Below are positions 44,330-51,566 of a stretch of 60,974 nucleotides of DNA, in pieces. The position numbers were made by a program, and so were the translations under genes. Below the pieces are notes generated by a model. The model searched no databases, was not told the DNA's origin, and saw nothing but the letters and a program-made list of their open reading frames with translations. Every line of letters starts with the position of its first letter. Position 1 is the stretch's first letter. The stretch comes from Colimorpha_A sp045543555 (GTDB taxonomy: Bacteria > Bacillota > Clostridia > Oscillospirales > CAG-272), in contig JAZQMQ010000030.1 of NCBI GenBank assembly GCA_045543555.1, positions 1 through 60,974 on the forward strand. The letters run 5' to 3'.

Positions 44330-44818
44330 TTAATATCCGAATTGACCGCTTAAGCTGTCGTCATCCTCTATCCAATCCGAAACGTTGATTATGCGGTATT
44401 CGTCCGGCGTATCTCTTACGATAACCTTTTCAATACCCGCATTGATAACCTGTCTTTTACACATAGCGCAGCTCGACATTCCCGATGTAAGCTCTCCTGT
44501 TTTAGGATCGATACAAGCCATATACAGAGTTGCGCCTATCATCTCCTCGCGTGATGCTGAAATGATGGCATTGGCTTCAGCGTGTATGGAGCGACACATC
44601 TCGTACCGTTCACCTCGAGGAATGTTGAGCTTGTCTCTCATACAGTAATTAAGGTCTGAGCAATTTTTTCTTCCTCTCGGTGCACCGTTATAACCGGTTG
44701 AAACGATAGAATCGTCCTTTACTATTATTGCGCCGTAATGTTTGCGAAGGCAAGTGCTTCTCTTCGCCACTGTCTGTGCTATATCAAGATAGTAGTTGAT
44801 TTTGGATACTCTTTCCAT
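44330..44818 (-). CDS. comEB: Deoxycytidylate (dCMP) deaminase
   Basis: A 162-residue zinc-dependent deaminase: HAEANAI near residue 80 supplies the zinc His and catalytic Glu, and SSCAMCKR near 115 the two zinc cysteines. GYNGAPRG is the usual nucleotide-binding segment. It converts dCMP to dUMP for thymidylate synthesis. Monocistronic by spacing, with a CGGAGGACGGT ribosome site. Confidence 0.92.
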   Translation of the reverse strand: MERVSKINYYLDIAQTVAKRSTCLRKHYGAIIVKDDSIVSTGYNGAPRGRKNCSDLNYCMRDKLNIPRGERYEMCRSIHAEANAIISASREEMIGATLYMACIDPKTGELTSGMSSCAMCKRQVINAGIEKVIVRDTPDEYRIINVSDWIEDDDSLSGQFGY

Positions 44819-44927
44819 ACCGTCCTCCGAAAAATATATAAGGGGAGAATAAAATAATATACCTTTTTACAGTATAACACACATATAGTCAACATTTCAA
44901 TAGTTTTTACACCAAAATCCGACTTTT

Positions 44928-45428
44928 TTATACTCCCATGCGTTTTTGAAGCTCCGCTGCATAATTATTATCGCACTGAATACGTACAAATGCCGTTTCT
45001 CCTTCACTGTCAAAAACAAGTACATAACTTTCCCCGGGCAAAATATCGGTACAATAACTGTAACGTACCTTCGGGGATCCGTATTCCTTTTTCAGTTTTT
45101 TTCTTTCTTTGTATGGCACCACCGCGCAAAGCGTGCCAAGCCCTAACGTGAAGAGCGATGTCCTCTTTGACCCTGCAACTCTTATAACGGTAATACGGTT
45201 TCGATAAATGATCTCGTCCTCCGGATCAATTATATATTCATATGACGAAAACAGGTGCCTTTGGCTTATCTGTATCACAGCAACAGCCAAAATCATGGCA
45301 GCTGTTTCCCAAATGCCCCTTATCCACACGTCAAATGATGTCAAAGAGATCAATACAAGGATTATTGTAACAAGAGTAGCTGTTATCAGTATCGCTACAC
45401 CATTATTTCTTTTACAAATAAATTTCAT
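44928..45428 (-). CDS. Uncharacterised two-helix membrane protein with PH-like C-terminal part
   Basis: A 166-residue protein. Two hydrophobic helices at about residues 10-30 and 38-55 are followed by a beta-rich cytoplasmic portion (YEYIIDPEDEIIYRNRITVIRV, ESYVLVFDSEGETAFVRIQC) that resembles bacterial PH-like domains seen in membrane proteins of the YcxB type. The resemblance is weak and the function unknown. Its start lies three bases after the stop of the phosphodiesterase gene, so the two are cotranscribed. Confidence 0.7.
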   Translation of the reverse strand: MKFICKRNNGVAILITATLVTIILVLISLTSFDVWIRGIWETAAMILAVAVIQISQRHLFSSYEYIIDPEDEIIYRNRITVIRVAGSKRTSLFTLGLGTLCAVVPYKERKKLKKEYGSPKVRYSYCTDILPGESYVLVFDSEGETAFVRIQCDNNYAAELQKRMGV

Positions 45429-45431
45429 CTA

Positions 45432-45926
45432 TTATCCCTCTTCATACTTCATATGGTTACATACTATCTTTCCGTTAACAAGGTCAATATACCCATAGCT
45501 CGCCCCGTCATAACGGTGAGCTCCAATACTTCCCGGATTAAAAACGTAATACGGTTTCTCGTATTCCGAAGCATATCTTGTGTAAGGCACATGTGTGTGT
45601 CCGTACAGAATAAGATCGGCTTCCCTGATTCTTCCGTAAGCTTCAAGCGCTTCAAGCCCGTGTTTCACTCCCCTTGTGTGACCGTGGAGCATTAATATTT
45701 TAACACCGTCAAGAGTGAGAATGCGTTCGTCAGGAGTGCCGTCATAGCCGTCACAGTTCCCTTTCACGCCTATCAGCATTGCATTTCCTTTATAATCAGA
45801 AGCAATGCGGTCAAAATCCTTTATTCCGTCACCCAAAAACAGCACCGCATCAGCGTCGGAGCGCTCAATTATTGTTTTTAATCTGTCCCACCTGCCGTGA
45901 GAATCCGAAAATACAAGAAGCCTCAT
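45432..45926 (-). CDS. YfcE/MJ0936-type metallophosphodiesterase
   Basis: About 164 residues from the ATG at 45926 (MRLLVFSDSHGR), preceded by AAGGAGATAATT; the frame continues upstream without a ribosome site. All calcineurin-like metal motifs are present: DSHG, GDGIKDFD, GNCDG, LHGHTRGV and YGHTHVPY. Family members hydrolyse phosphodiesters such as 2',3'-cAMP or bis-pNPP in vitro with two metal ions; natural substrates are uncertain. It is usually near the rph-rdgB genes, which are not in the window. Confidence 0.92.
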   Translation of the reverse strand: MRLLVFSDSHGRWDRLKTIIERSDADAVLFLGDGIKDFDRIASDYKGNAMLIGVKGNCDGYDGTPDERILTLDGVKILMLHGHTRGVKHGLEALEAYGRIREADLILYGHTHVPYTRYASEYEKPYYVFNPGSIGAHRYDGASYGYIDLVNGKIVCNHMKYEEG

Positions 45927-46022
45927 AATTATCTCCTTTTGTAACCTTCTTTTCATTATAGCATACAATAATAACGATTACCACATTTATTTGTAAATTT
46001 ACCAGCAAGGAACGGTGATAAT

Positions 46023-46265
46023 ATGGAGATCAATAAGAACACTTTAAATAAAATTTCCTCAATGTCAAATGAGCAGCTAAAGGAAGTAATAGCACAGCTG
46101 TCCGACGCACTCGGCGCAAGCCCAATGCAAAAAAGAATTGCGATGAATAATGCATCCATGATCAAGCGGAAGCTTATGGGAATGTCGGAAAAGGAACTAC
46201 AAAGCTATTTAAGTAAGATCCCGCAATCAAAAAAAGAAGAGCTTGAGAAAAAGATCAAGCTGTAA
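46023..46265 (+). CDS. Uncharacterised small helical protein (first of three)
   Basis: An 80-residue, highly charged, all-helical protein (ISSMSNEQLKEVIAQLSDAL, LMGMSEKELQSYLSKIPQSK). I recognise no domain. It starts a plus-strand set of three short genes spaced 9 and 10 nt apart. The ATG has a weak upstream AAGGAACGGTGAT ribosome site. The set ends at a strong terminator, so it is a self-contained transcription unit. Confidence 0.65.
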   Translation: MEINKNTLNKISSMSNEQLKEVIAQLSDALGASPMQKRIAMNNASMIKRKLMGMSEKELQSYLSKIPQSKKEELEKKIKL

Positions 46266-46274
46266 GGAGGATAT

Positions 46275-46601
46275 ATGGACGGTAATTTCTCCGAAATGGT
46301 TCAAAACGTAATGTCAGACCCCGATGCAATGTCAAGGCTCATGGAGGTCGCGCAGGGTTTAATGTCGGGATCAAACGTCAATACACAGACAGAATTGCAG
46401 CAAGACCAAGAAAAACAAGACTCTCACGAAGCTGCTAACTTGATATCGAAAATAAGATCCGGAAACGATGAAAGAATAGCCTTAATTTCGGCTCTGCGCC
46501 CATTCCTTTCCCCCGAAAGACGCAAAAGTGCGGATAATCTCATAAAAATGATGAAAATGATGAAGCTTGCGGATATGAATAAGCTTTTAAATCAACTGTA
46601 A
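46275..46601 (+). CDS. Uncharacterised small protein (second of three)
   Basis: A 108-residue protein, with AAGGAGG before its ATG. The N-terminus is a methionine-rich amphipathic helix (MVQNVMSDPDAMSRLMEVAQ) reminiscent of STI1-like helices, then a Gln/Asp-rich linker, then a conserved-looking block ALRPFLSPERRKSADNLIKM found, from memory, in short clostridial hypothetical proteins. No signal peptide. Function unknown; cotranscribed with its two neighbours. Confidence 0.68.
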   Translation: MDGNFSEMVQNVMSDPDAMSRLMEVAQGLMSGSNVNTQTELQQDQEKQDSHEAANLISKIRSGNDERIALISALRPFLSPERRKSADNLIKMMKMMKLADMNKLLNQL

Positions 46602-46611
46602 GGGGGATACT

Positions 46612-47049
46612 ATGTACACAAGAAGCTTCCCTTCAAGACGAATGCCTCCCGATTACGGAGGAACAGCACTCGTTGTAAAAAATAGCGATGATAATTCGAC
46701 AAAAAAGATACTAAACGACACTTCCCAAGCGAGTATGCGTCCGCGGAGAACACTCATTTCAAGGCAAGCACCGCCATTAGTCCCTCCCATATCTGCTCCC
46801 TTCGGTATCCTCGGTCAAGAGGACGCTAAAGAAACATTATTGCCCGACGCAACAGAACAACCAATGATTGAAGTCGCAGCTACCGAACCGATGCAAAAGC
46901 AAAGCATTTTCGACCCCGAAAATCTGAAAAGCGATGACCTTTTACTCCTCGGGATAGCGCTTATGCTGCTGTATGATAAAGATGAAAACGGGAATATTCC
47001 ACTCGATGCCCTGCTTATTCTTGCTATGATCTATCTTTCAGGGCTCTAA
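46612..47049 (+). CDS. Uncharacterised protein with hydrophobic C-terminal hairpin (third of three)
   Basis: A 145-residue protein, with AAGGGGG before its ATG. The first 100 residues are Pro/Ser-rich and probably disordered; the end carries two hydrophobic stretches (LLLLGIALMLLYD and DALLILAMIYLSGL) separated by an acidic turn (KDENGNIP). This short helical hairpin could dip into the membrane. I know of no assigned function. A terminator lies 5 nt after the stop. Confidence 0.68.
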   Translation: MYTRSFPSRRMPPDYGGTALVVKNSDDNSTKKILNDTSQASMRPRRTLISRQAPPLVPPISAPFGILGQEDAKETLLPDATEQPMIEVAATEPMQKQSIFDPENLKSDDLLLLGIALMLLYDKDENGNIPLDALLILAMIYLSGL

Positions 47050-47055
47050 TGTTTA

Positions 47056-47086
47056 AAAACGCCCTCTCACTAAAGAAAGGGCGTTT
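47056..47086 (+). terminator. Terminator of the three-gene small-protein operon
   Basis: AAACGCCCT and AGGGCGTTT pair across an 11-13 nt loop immediately after the third gene. Confidence 0.75.
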
Positions 47087-47138
47087 GAGATCGTGGAAAA
47101 TGAAATGTCAATCTAAGTGCAATACATTTTAATGGAAA

Positions 47139-47330
47139 AATCAAGTGAATCAAGGCGTAAGCCTTGTATAATTCAATAGTGAAGTTGCGGCTTTGCCACA
47201 GTGAAGTTTGGACTATCGCCCAAGTGAAGTATTGCGCCATTGGCGCAAAGTGAAGTTAAGTGTTCCACATATCGTGCCGAAGGCACGCTTCGCGCGAAGT
47301 GCGCTTCACTTGCGAAGCATAAAACAAAAT
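47139..47330 (+). repeat. Array of hairpins separated by GTGAAGT repeats
   Basis: GTGAAGT occurs at 47179, 47201, 47224 and 47250, with an inverted copy at about 47304. Each interval is a short stem-loop: CAAGGC-GTAA-GCCTTG, TGCGG-CTTTG-CCACA (imperfect), TTGG...CCCAA, TTGCGCC-ATT-GGCGCAA, GTGCC-GAA-GGCAC and the palindrome CTTCGCGCGAAG. The array fills the space ahead of the broken recombinase gene and holds no gene. Confidence 0.75.
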
Positions 47331-47342
47331 AAGGAGTTTAGT

Positions 47343-48414
47343 ATGAAAACAGTAATTTATGCACGTTACAGTAGTAACAGCCAAACAGAACAATCAATCG
47401 AAGGATAGCTTACAGTTTGTCAAAAATACGCTCTCGATAACGGACTTCAAATCGTTGAAGCTTACATCAACAGAGCAATGACGGGAACGAATGACAATAG
47501 AGCCGCCTTTCAGCAAATGCTTGCAGATTGCGAGAAGAATTCCAAGTGGGAAATCGTACTTGTATACGCTCTTGACAGATTTGGAAGAAACGCCACCGAG
47601 GTAGCCGTTAATAAACAGAGATTGCATAGGAACGGCAAAACACTTATATCTGCAACACAGAGAACATCTGTCAACATTTACGGAACGAGGATTGATGCTA
47701 ATAAGACCGGATCTCGCATCGTACAAACAGCCTATCTACTCCGAGGCAAGCTTAAATGTGGATATTGCGGACAGCTTATTAGCGCCGAAAGCGGAACATC
47801 ACTTACAAAAGAGAAGAAGTTTTATTATAAATGTCACGGTCGCAAAAAAACACAAAAATGGTTGCACCAAGGCCACGATAAAAAAAGAACTCCTTGAAGA
47901 ATTCGTAGTTGAATTCATTTTAGGAGAGCTTAAGAGAAAGGAAAATATTGAACGTGCAATAGATACGCTTATGAGCTTACAAGATAAACATCTTCGAGAT
48001 AATCCCACCTTGAATATTCTTAAGAAAGAGAAAAAGCAAATAGATACAGCTCCTAACAACCTTATGAAAGCTATTGAAGCAGGTATTTTTACAGCTACCA
48101 CACAGAAAAGACTTAACGAGCTTGAGGAACAACAGACCGAGCTTGAGCGTAAAACCCTCATTGAAGAAAGCAAACAAGCAGTGCTTCTTGACAGAGAGCA
48201 AATCGAAAAATATTATCTCAAAGCTTTAGTACTTGACCCCGAAATACTCATTAACACGCTTATAAAAGAGATTGTGCTTTATAATGACAAATTCGAGGTT
48301 TATATGAATAGCCCACTCAGAACGAGTCCCGATGAAAATCGGGTCTTTTCTTTTTATACGGAAGTTGTAAATATGCCGATAGAAAGACACTCCGTAAGAG
48401 GCACTAAACTTTAA
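47343..48414 (+). pseudogene. Broken large serine recombinase gene
   Basis: The start (KTVIYARYSSNSQTEQSIEG) is a resolvase-type N-terminus with the catalytic Ser in YSSNS and a good AAGGAG site. Codon 22 is TAG at 47406-47408, where relatives have Gln. The frame then continues through VYALDRFGRNATEVAV, but jumps from ISATQRTS straight to the zinc-ribbon region (LKCGYCGQLISAESGTS...FYYKC): about 150 codons of catalytic and recombinase domain are missing. A frameshift follows in the A7 run near 47845-47852, after which the coiled-coil C-terminus (KELLEEFVVEFILGELK to the stop at 48414) is intact. The gene cannot make a functional recombinase. Confidence 0.85.
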
Positions 48415-48468
48415 AAGATAACACTTCAAATGCTTGTATAACAGTAACGCTGACGATTTATTCCACGG

Positions 48469-48599
48469 TACTCTTGACACGAGCCTCTCGGGAGTGTGAT
48501 GTGAAAGGGATAAAATAGCCAACACATCAAGCCCCGAGGGGCTTTCTTGTTGCCTTTTGGCAGAACAGCCTATCACACCCCCTGCTCCTGTCAAGAGTA
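48469..48599. repeat. Long imperfect inverted repeat with nested hairpin
   Basis: TACTCTTGACA (48469-48479) is mirrored by TGTCAAGAGTA (48589-48599); GTGTGAT (48494-48500) by ATCACAC (48572-48578), with GAG/CTC between. An inner hairpin AAGCCCC-GA-GGGGCTT sits near the apex. The 131-bp structure fills the gap between the broken recombinase and the tRNA genes and contains no credible gene. It may be the inverted-repeat end of a mobile element or a structured RNA. Confidence 0.6.
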
Positions 48600-48652
48600 T
48601 TTCGCGGCATAAAGCCGTCACCGTAGCAAATCACAAAGTACCAATGCGGACA

Positions 48653-48681
48653 AAGAAAAAGCCCCGACAGTAACGTCGGGG
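48653..48681 (-). terminator. Terminator downstream of tRNA-Met
   Basis: On the minus strand CCCCGAC and GTCGGGG pair across a 6-nt loop and are followed by GCTTTTTCTTT, in the right orientation to end the tRNA-Met transcript. Confidence 0.75.
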
Positions 48682-48744
48682 ACAAATCTCATAAAAAACA
48701 AAACGAAAACCAACCCTCTTTCGAGGTTCGATTTTCGTTAAGCT

Positions 48745-48821
48745 TGGTGGGCCATCTAGGACTCGAACCTAGGACCGACCGGTTATGAGCCGGTAGCTCT
48801 AACCAACTGAGCTAATGGCCC
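48745..48821 (-). tRNA. tRNA with CAT anticodon, probably tRNA-Met (elongator)
   Basis: A complete 77-nt cloverleaf with encoded CCA: acceptor GGGCCAT / ATGGCCC, D-arm AGCTC, anticodon stem ACCGG / CCGGT with loop CTCATAA, and T-arm GTTCGAGTC. The CAT anticodon also occurs in tRNA-Ile2, where the C is modified to lysidine; sequence alone does not separate the two. Confidence 0.93.
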
Positions 48822-48850
48822 GAAATAATGCATTTCGGTGCAACGGGAAT

Positions 48851-48879
48851 ATTATAACACTCAAAACATCAGTTGTCAA
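48851..48879 (-). promoter_or_regulatory. Promoter of the tRNA-Met gene
   Basis: Minus-strand TTGACA (48874-48879), a 17-nt spacer and TATAAT (48851-48856). Confidence 0.85.
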
Positions 48880-48931
48880 GAGTAAAAAAGAAAAAATCAA
48901 AAAATAAATTTTATTTTTTTAAAAAAAAGAC

Positions 48932-48960
48932 TTGACTAAACACAAAACCTGTGATATAAT
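48932..48960 (+). promoter_or_regulatory. Promoter of the tRNA-Pro gene
   Basis: TTGACT (48932-48937), a 17-nt spacer and TATAAT (48955-48960), 16 nt before the mature tRNA. Confidence 0.85.
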
Positions 48961-48976
48961 ACACAATGTTGTAAAT

Positions 48977-49052
48977 CTGGGTGTGGCGCAGCTGGTAGCG
49001 CGCTACCTTGGGGTGGTAGAGGCCGCAAGTTCAAGTCTTGTCACTCAGACCA
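48977..49052 (+). tRNA. tRNA-Pro (GGG)
   Basis: A 76-nt cloverleaf with encoded CCA: acceptor CTGGGTG / CACTCAG, D-arm GCGC, anticodon stem CTACC / GGTAG with loop TTGGGGT, and T-arm with GTTCAAGTC. Its last 45 nt are repeated exactly at 60778-60822, which marks it as the integration target of the island downstream. Confidence 0.94.
49008..49052 (+). repeat. Left attachment site (attL) in tRNA-Pro
   Basis: The 45-bp 3' part of tRNA-Pro, from the anticodon loop to CCA, is identical to 60778-60822. Overlap with the T-arm and anticodon is typical of tyrosine-integrase att sites. Confidence 0.85.
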
Positions 49053-49053
49053 G

Positions 49054-49086
49054 GAGGAGATTCGTAAGAATCTCCTCTTTTCTTTT
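49054..49086 (+). terminator. Terminator of tRNA-Pro
   Basis: GAGGAGATTC-GTAA-GAATCTCCTC followed by TTTTCTTTT. A variant of the same hairpin follows the right attachment site. Confidence 0.9.
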
Positions 49087-49422
49087 GTTTTCTCCGTTTT
49101 TCTCGCTTTTTCATGTGTACAAAGTGTTAACTACAATCTTTATTCCTGCGAAAAATCGCCGAAATTTCAGGTACGACCACATACGAGACCATAAAGTTCT
49201 TAAATTTCACCACTTAATAACGTTTTTCGGCATTTTTTAATAAAATTTTGGCGGTTCTCTGTTCTTGAGAACCGCCTTTTTAATAGTTTTCTTGATTTTT
49301 GTAGGGCTTACGAAAGTATGTTTCGTGTAAACAACAGAGGTACAAAGTTCGCATTACCGTATTTTCACAAATACATCAACGACCTTTTATTTGCCTACTG
49401 CGTATCAAATTTTGAGATTTGA
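49087..49422. other. Left end of the island, no gene seen
   Basis: About 335 bp with no credible coding frame. It contains TACGACCACA at 49172-49181 (the same 10-mer occurs at 60631-60640 near the right end), the hairpin at 49250-49281, and from 49380 a segment related to 60388-60440 and 60465-60496. These look like recombination-protein binding sites or relics of a lost end gene. Confidence 0.5.
49250..49281 (+). terminator. Hairpin terminator near the island's left end
   Basis: GGCGGTTCTC and GAGAACCGCC pair across a 7-nt loop, followed by TTTTT. The left side is preceded by AAAATTTT, so it could act on both strands. Confidence 0.75.
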
Positions 49423-49710
49423 TCACTCATCTTCCCCTATCGGCAGAAGGAAGGCTTCAGACATCAGCCGCACTCCGAGTCGGAATCCGTAGGAGAAGGC
49501 ATCACGCTCGGTGATGCTGTGCATCTCGTTCATACATTCCTCGAATTTCTCCAGCGTTTCCTTCTGCTTGTCCGTGAGCGTTCCCTCCAACTCTTCGCGA
49601 TTCCTGGCTACCAGCTTCAGCAGTTCCTTCAACCGTTTGTCACCACGAGTGCATTGCTCGAAGGGAGAGACGTTGCCGTACCAGAGTTCATCAATTGTTC
49701 CCCTCATCAT
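49423..49710 (-). CDS. DUF6809 family protein
   Basis: About 95 residues from ATG 49710 or 49707 (MMRGTIDELWYGNVSP), behind AAGGAGG. The ELWYGNVSPFEQ motif and the following charged helices (KRLKELLKLVARNREEL, TLEKFEECMNEM), ending in FSYGFRLGVRLMSEAF, match the DUF6809 pattern of small Firmicutes proteins, often carried on phage and mobile elements. Function unknown. The start is overlapped by the preceding 36-codon ORF, so translation of the two is likely coupled. Confidence 0.75.
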   Translation of the reverse strand: MMRGTIDELWYGNVSPFEQCTRGDKRLKELLKLVARNREELEGTLTDKQKETLEKFEECMNEMHSITERDAFSYGFRLGVRLMSEAFLLPIGEDE

Positions 49711-49801
49711 AAACCTCCTTAATAGCAAAGGACGATTCATCACCGACATGGCTCGGGTTTGAATCGTCCTTTTTGTTTAGTTTTAAAGCTTGTAGTATCA
49801 T
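49691..49801 (-). CDS. 36-residue small ORF coupled to the DUF6809 gene
   Basis: ATG at 49801 follows AGGAGGTAACGCA, an excellent ribosome site. The 36-codon frame (ILQALKLNKKDDSNPS..., ending VYDEGNN) stops at 49691-49693, about 19 nt inside the DUF6809 gene, whose own ribosome site lies inside this ORF. Within the ORF a 13-bp inverted repeat (AAAGGACGATTCA / TGAATCGTCCTTT, 49727-49773) could form a hairpin. It may be a real micro-protein or a leader peptide controlling DUF6809 translation. I recognise no family. Confidence 0.5.
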   Translation of the reverse strand: MILQALKLNKKDDSNPSHVGDESSFAIKEVYDEGNN

Positions 49802-49892
49802 TGCGTTACCTCCTTTGTTTGGTAACACCAACAATACCACAAGTTTGAGGGAAAGTCAAGTTAAAATAGATTAGTTATCAATTAAGTAACAA

Positions 49893-51554
49893 CTATAAAA
49901 CGAATCGATATTTTCCATACTTATAAACTGTCTGCTTTTGCTTTAGAGAAATAGCATGTGGCGACTCAGCTTTTAAGTCTTTATGCATATCAGAGAGGCG
50001 GCATTTCTTTCTTCCGACTCTTAGAATATAATTTAAAAAATGATACCACTGTACCCAAGCACAATTAGGAGTATTAGGAGCCGTTCCAGAATAATTACCA
50101 TGCTCTCTTCCCAAAGCAAATAAATAAATTTTCGACTTATCTATAAATCTCGCCTTAACGCCAAACAAACTTGCAATCTCTGCTTCGGAACTATTCTCAA
50201 TCCAATCCGTTATTTTTTCAATCCAGCCAATGACTTCATTGGTGTAGTTTCGGGATTTACTCATCAATGATTTAGGAGATAATGAGGTGTGATCCTGCCA
50301 TTTAAGTTGAAACAATCCTATTTCTCCCGTTTCGTGATCAATAATCGTCGCATCAATATCGGTCAACCGTTGCCCGTTTTTAGTAATGACGATTTGACGA
50401 TCAATACACTGAAATTCAGTCAACATATCATAAAGTTGCCGCCTGAACATCCCCTCTCGTTTCATGCGGTTGCTACTACATGCTTTTGGATATAGCAACG
50501 CCAAATTATCAAGCATAAACGAAAAGGGGTGATATAAAGATCCTGCGCAAGAATGAATATATTGGTTTGCTGAAATCCTAATCAGCGGCACACAAGAAGC
50601 TTGAGTATTAGAAAACAACTCTCTATTCAACGAAGACAGAGAAAGAATATTCAATACTTCTTCCGACTGTTGTTCTGAAAGCGACCCGTTTTCCTTAATT
50701 AATTTCAAAAGTTCATCCTTTGTTTTTATCAAATAAAAGAGGTTTTCAGTTAACAGTTCTGGATGATCTTTTTTCAAAACATCGACAAAATATATGTGCT
50801 TAATGGCGTATCCCCTCAAATCAACTATGCTATTAACAAAAGTTCCGTAAGAAACATTATTGAACAACGCATCGTTAGGATACATATCCCCTTCACTATC
50901 ATTAATTGAATCCAAATATGCAAGATCGTTAAAGTAATTTTCTACTTCTTGATCCCCATCATATCCTATAAAATGCTCGTTCCAGACAAAGCATAGATGC
51001 TTCATTCGCTCTTTAATACGTTCGCGGTTGTCAAGCGTTTCTTTATATCGCGGATCCTTTTCAATTTGAGAACTAATAATCGATTCATAGTACTGAATAA
51101 ATTTTGATTCAATAAATTCTATGCGATGGTTCTTTTGTCGAAAAGAAATCTTGCTTTTGTTAAGAAAATCTTTAATTTTGACTATGCCAAGACGCTCTAA
51201 TTCAAGTAAGTATGTAGACCACCCCACAAGTTGACAAGCAGACAAAAATGTTCGACACTCTTTCAAGGATTCCTCAGTAAGCTTTGCTAATACCGCTGCT
51301 GGCAACTGTTCAAACTCATTCGTATATGTATATTGAATCAAGACTGGATATGCGTAATGAAGAATTTCTGAAAAAAACTGTTGTTTCAATTTATCCTCAA
51401 TTGATATACTATCAAGAAAAGTTTTATCAACTACTTTGATGCAATTAAGAAAAAACTCTTGTCTTTTCCAAACATCCATAGCAGATATGTAATCCGTTAA
51501 ATAACTCACACCTTCGTCATGAAATTTTTGCAAATTAGACTTGTGTTTTTTCAT
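49893..51554 (-). CDS. Putative PD-(D/E)XK nuclease-like protein of the island
   Basis: A 553-residue AT-rich gene. The first 330 residues are helical and unlike anything I recognise. From about residue 370 a nuclease-like core appears: RRQLYDMLTEF, RQIVITKNGQRLTDIDATII, then GEIGLFQLKWQD, a D...QxK variant of the PD-(D/E)XK pattern, followed by helices and a C-terminal basic tail. No methylase or specificity subunit is adjacent. The start follows AAAGGTGATTCTGT. A role in DNA restriction or in element maintenance is inferred from the motif and context only. Confidence 0.6.
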   Translation of the reverse strand: MKKHKSNLQKFHDEGVSYLTDYISAMDVWKRQEFFLNCIKVVDKTFLDSISIEDKLKQQFFSEILHYAYPVLIQYTYTNEFEQLPAAVLAKLTEESLKECRTFLSACQLVGWSTYLLELERLGIVKIKDFLNKSKISFRQKNHRIEFIESKFIQYYESIISSQIEKDPRYKETLDNRERIKERMKHLCFVWNEHFIGYDGDQEVENYFNDLAYLDSINDSEGDMYPNDALFNNVSYGTFVNSIVDLRGYAIKHIYFVDVLKKDHPELLTENLFYLIKTKDELLKLIKENGSLSEQQSEEVLNILSLSSLNRELFSNTQASCVPLIRISANQYIHSCAGSLYHPFSFMLDNLALLYPKACSSNRMKREGMFRRQLYDMLTEFQCIDRQIVITKNGQRLTDIDATIIDHETGEIGLFQLKWQDHTSLSPKSLMSKSRNYTNEVIGWIEKITDWIENSSEAEIASLFGVKARFIDKSKIYLFALGREHGNYSGTAPNTPNCAWVQWYHFLNYILRVGRKKCRLSDMHKDLKAESPHAISLKQKQTVYKYGKYRFVL

Positions 51555-51566
51555 ACAGAATCACCT

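Noticed and set aside
47139..47330. CRISPR-like array
   Set aside because: The repeat is only 7 bp, the intervals are self-complementary hairpins and not unique spacers, and no cas gene is in the window.
48226..48621. 131-codon minus-strand open frame
   Set aside because: It overlaps the recombinase remnant and the long inverted repeat, has no ribosome site and resembles no protein.
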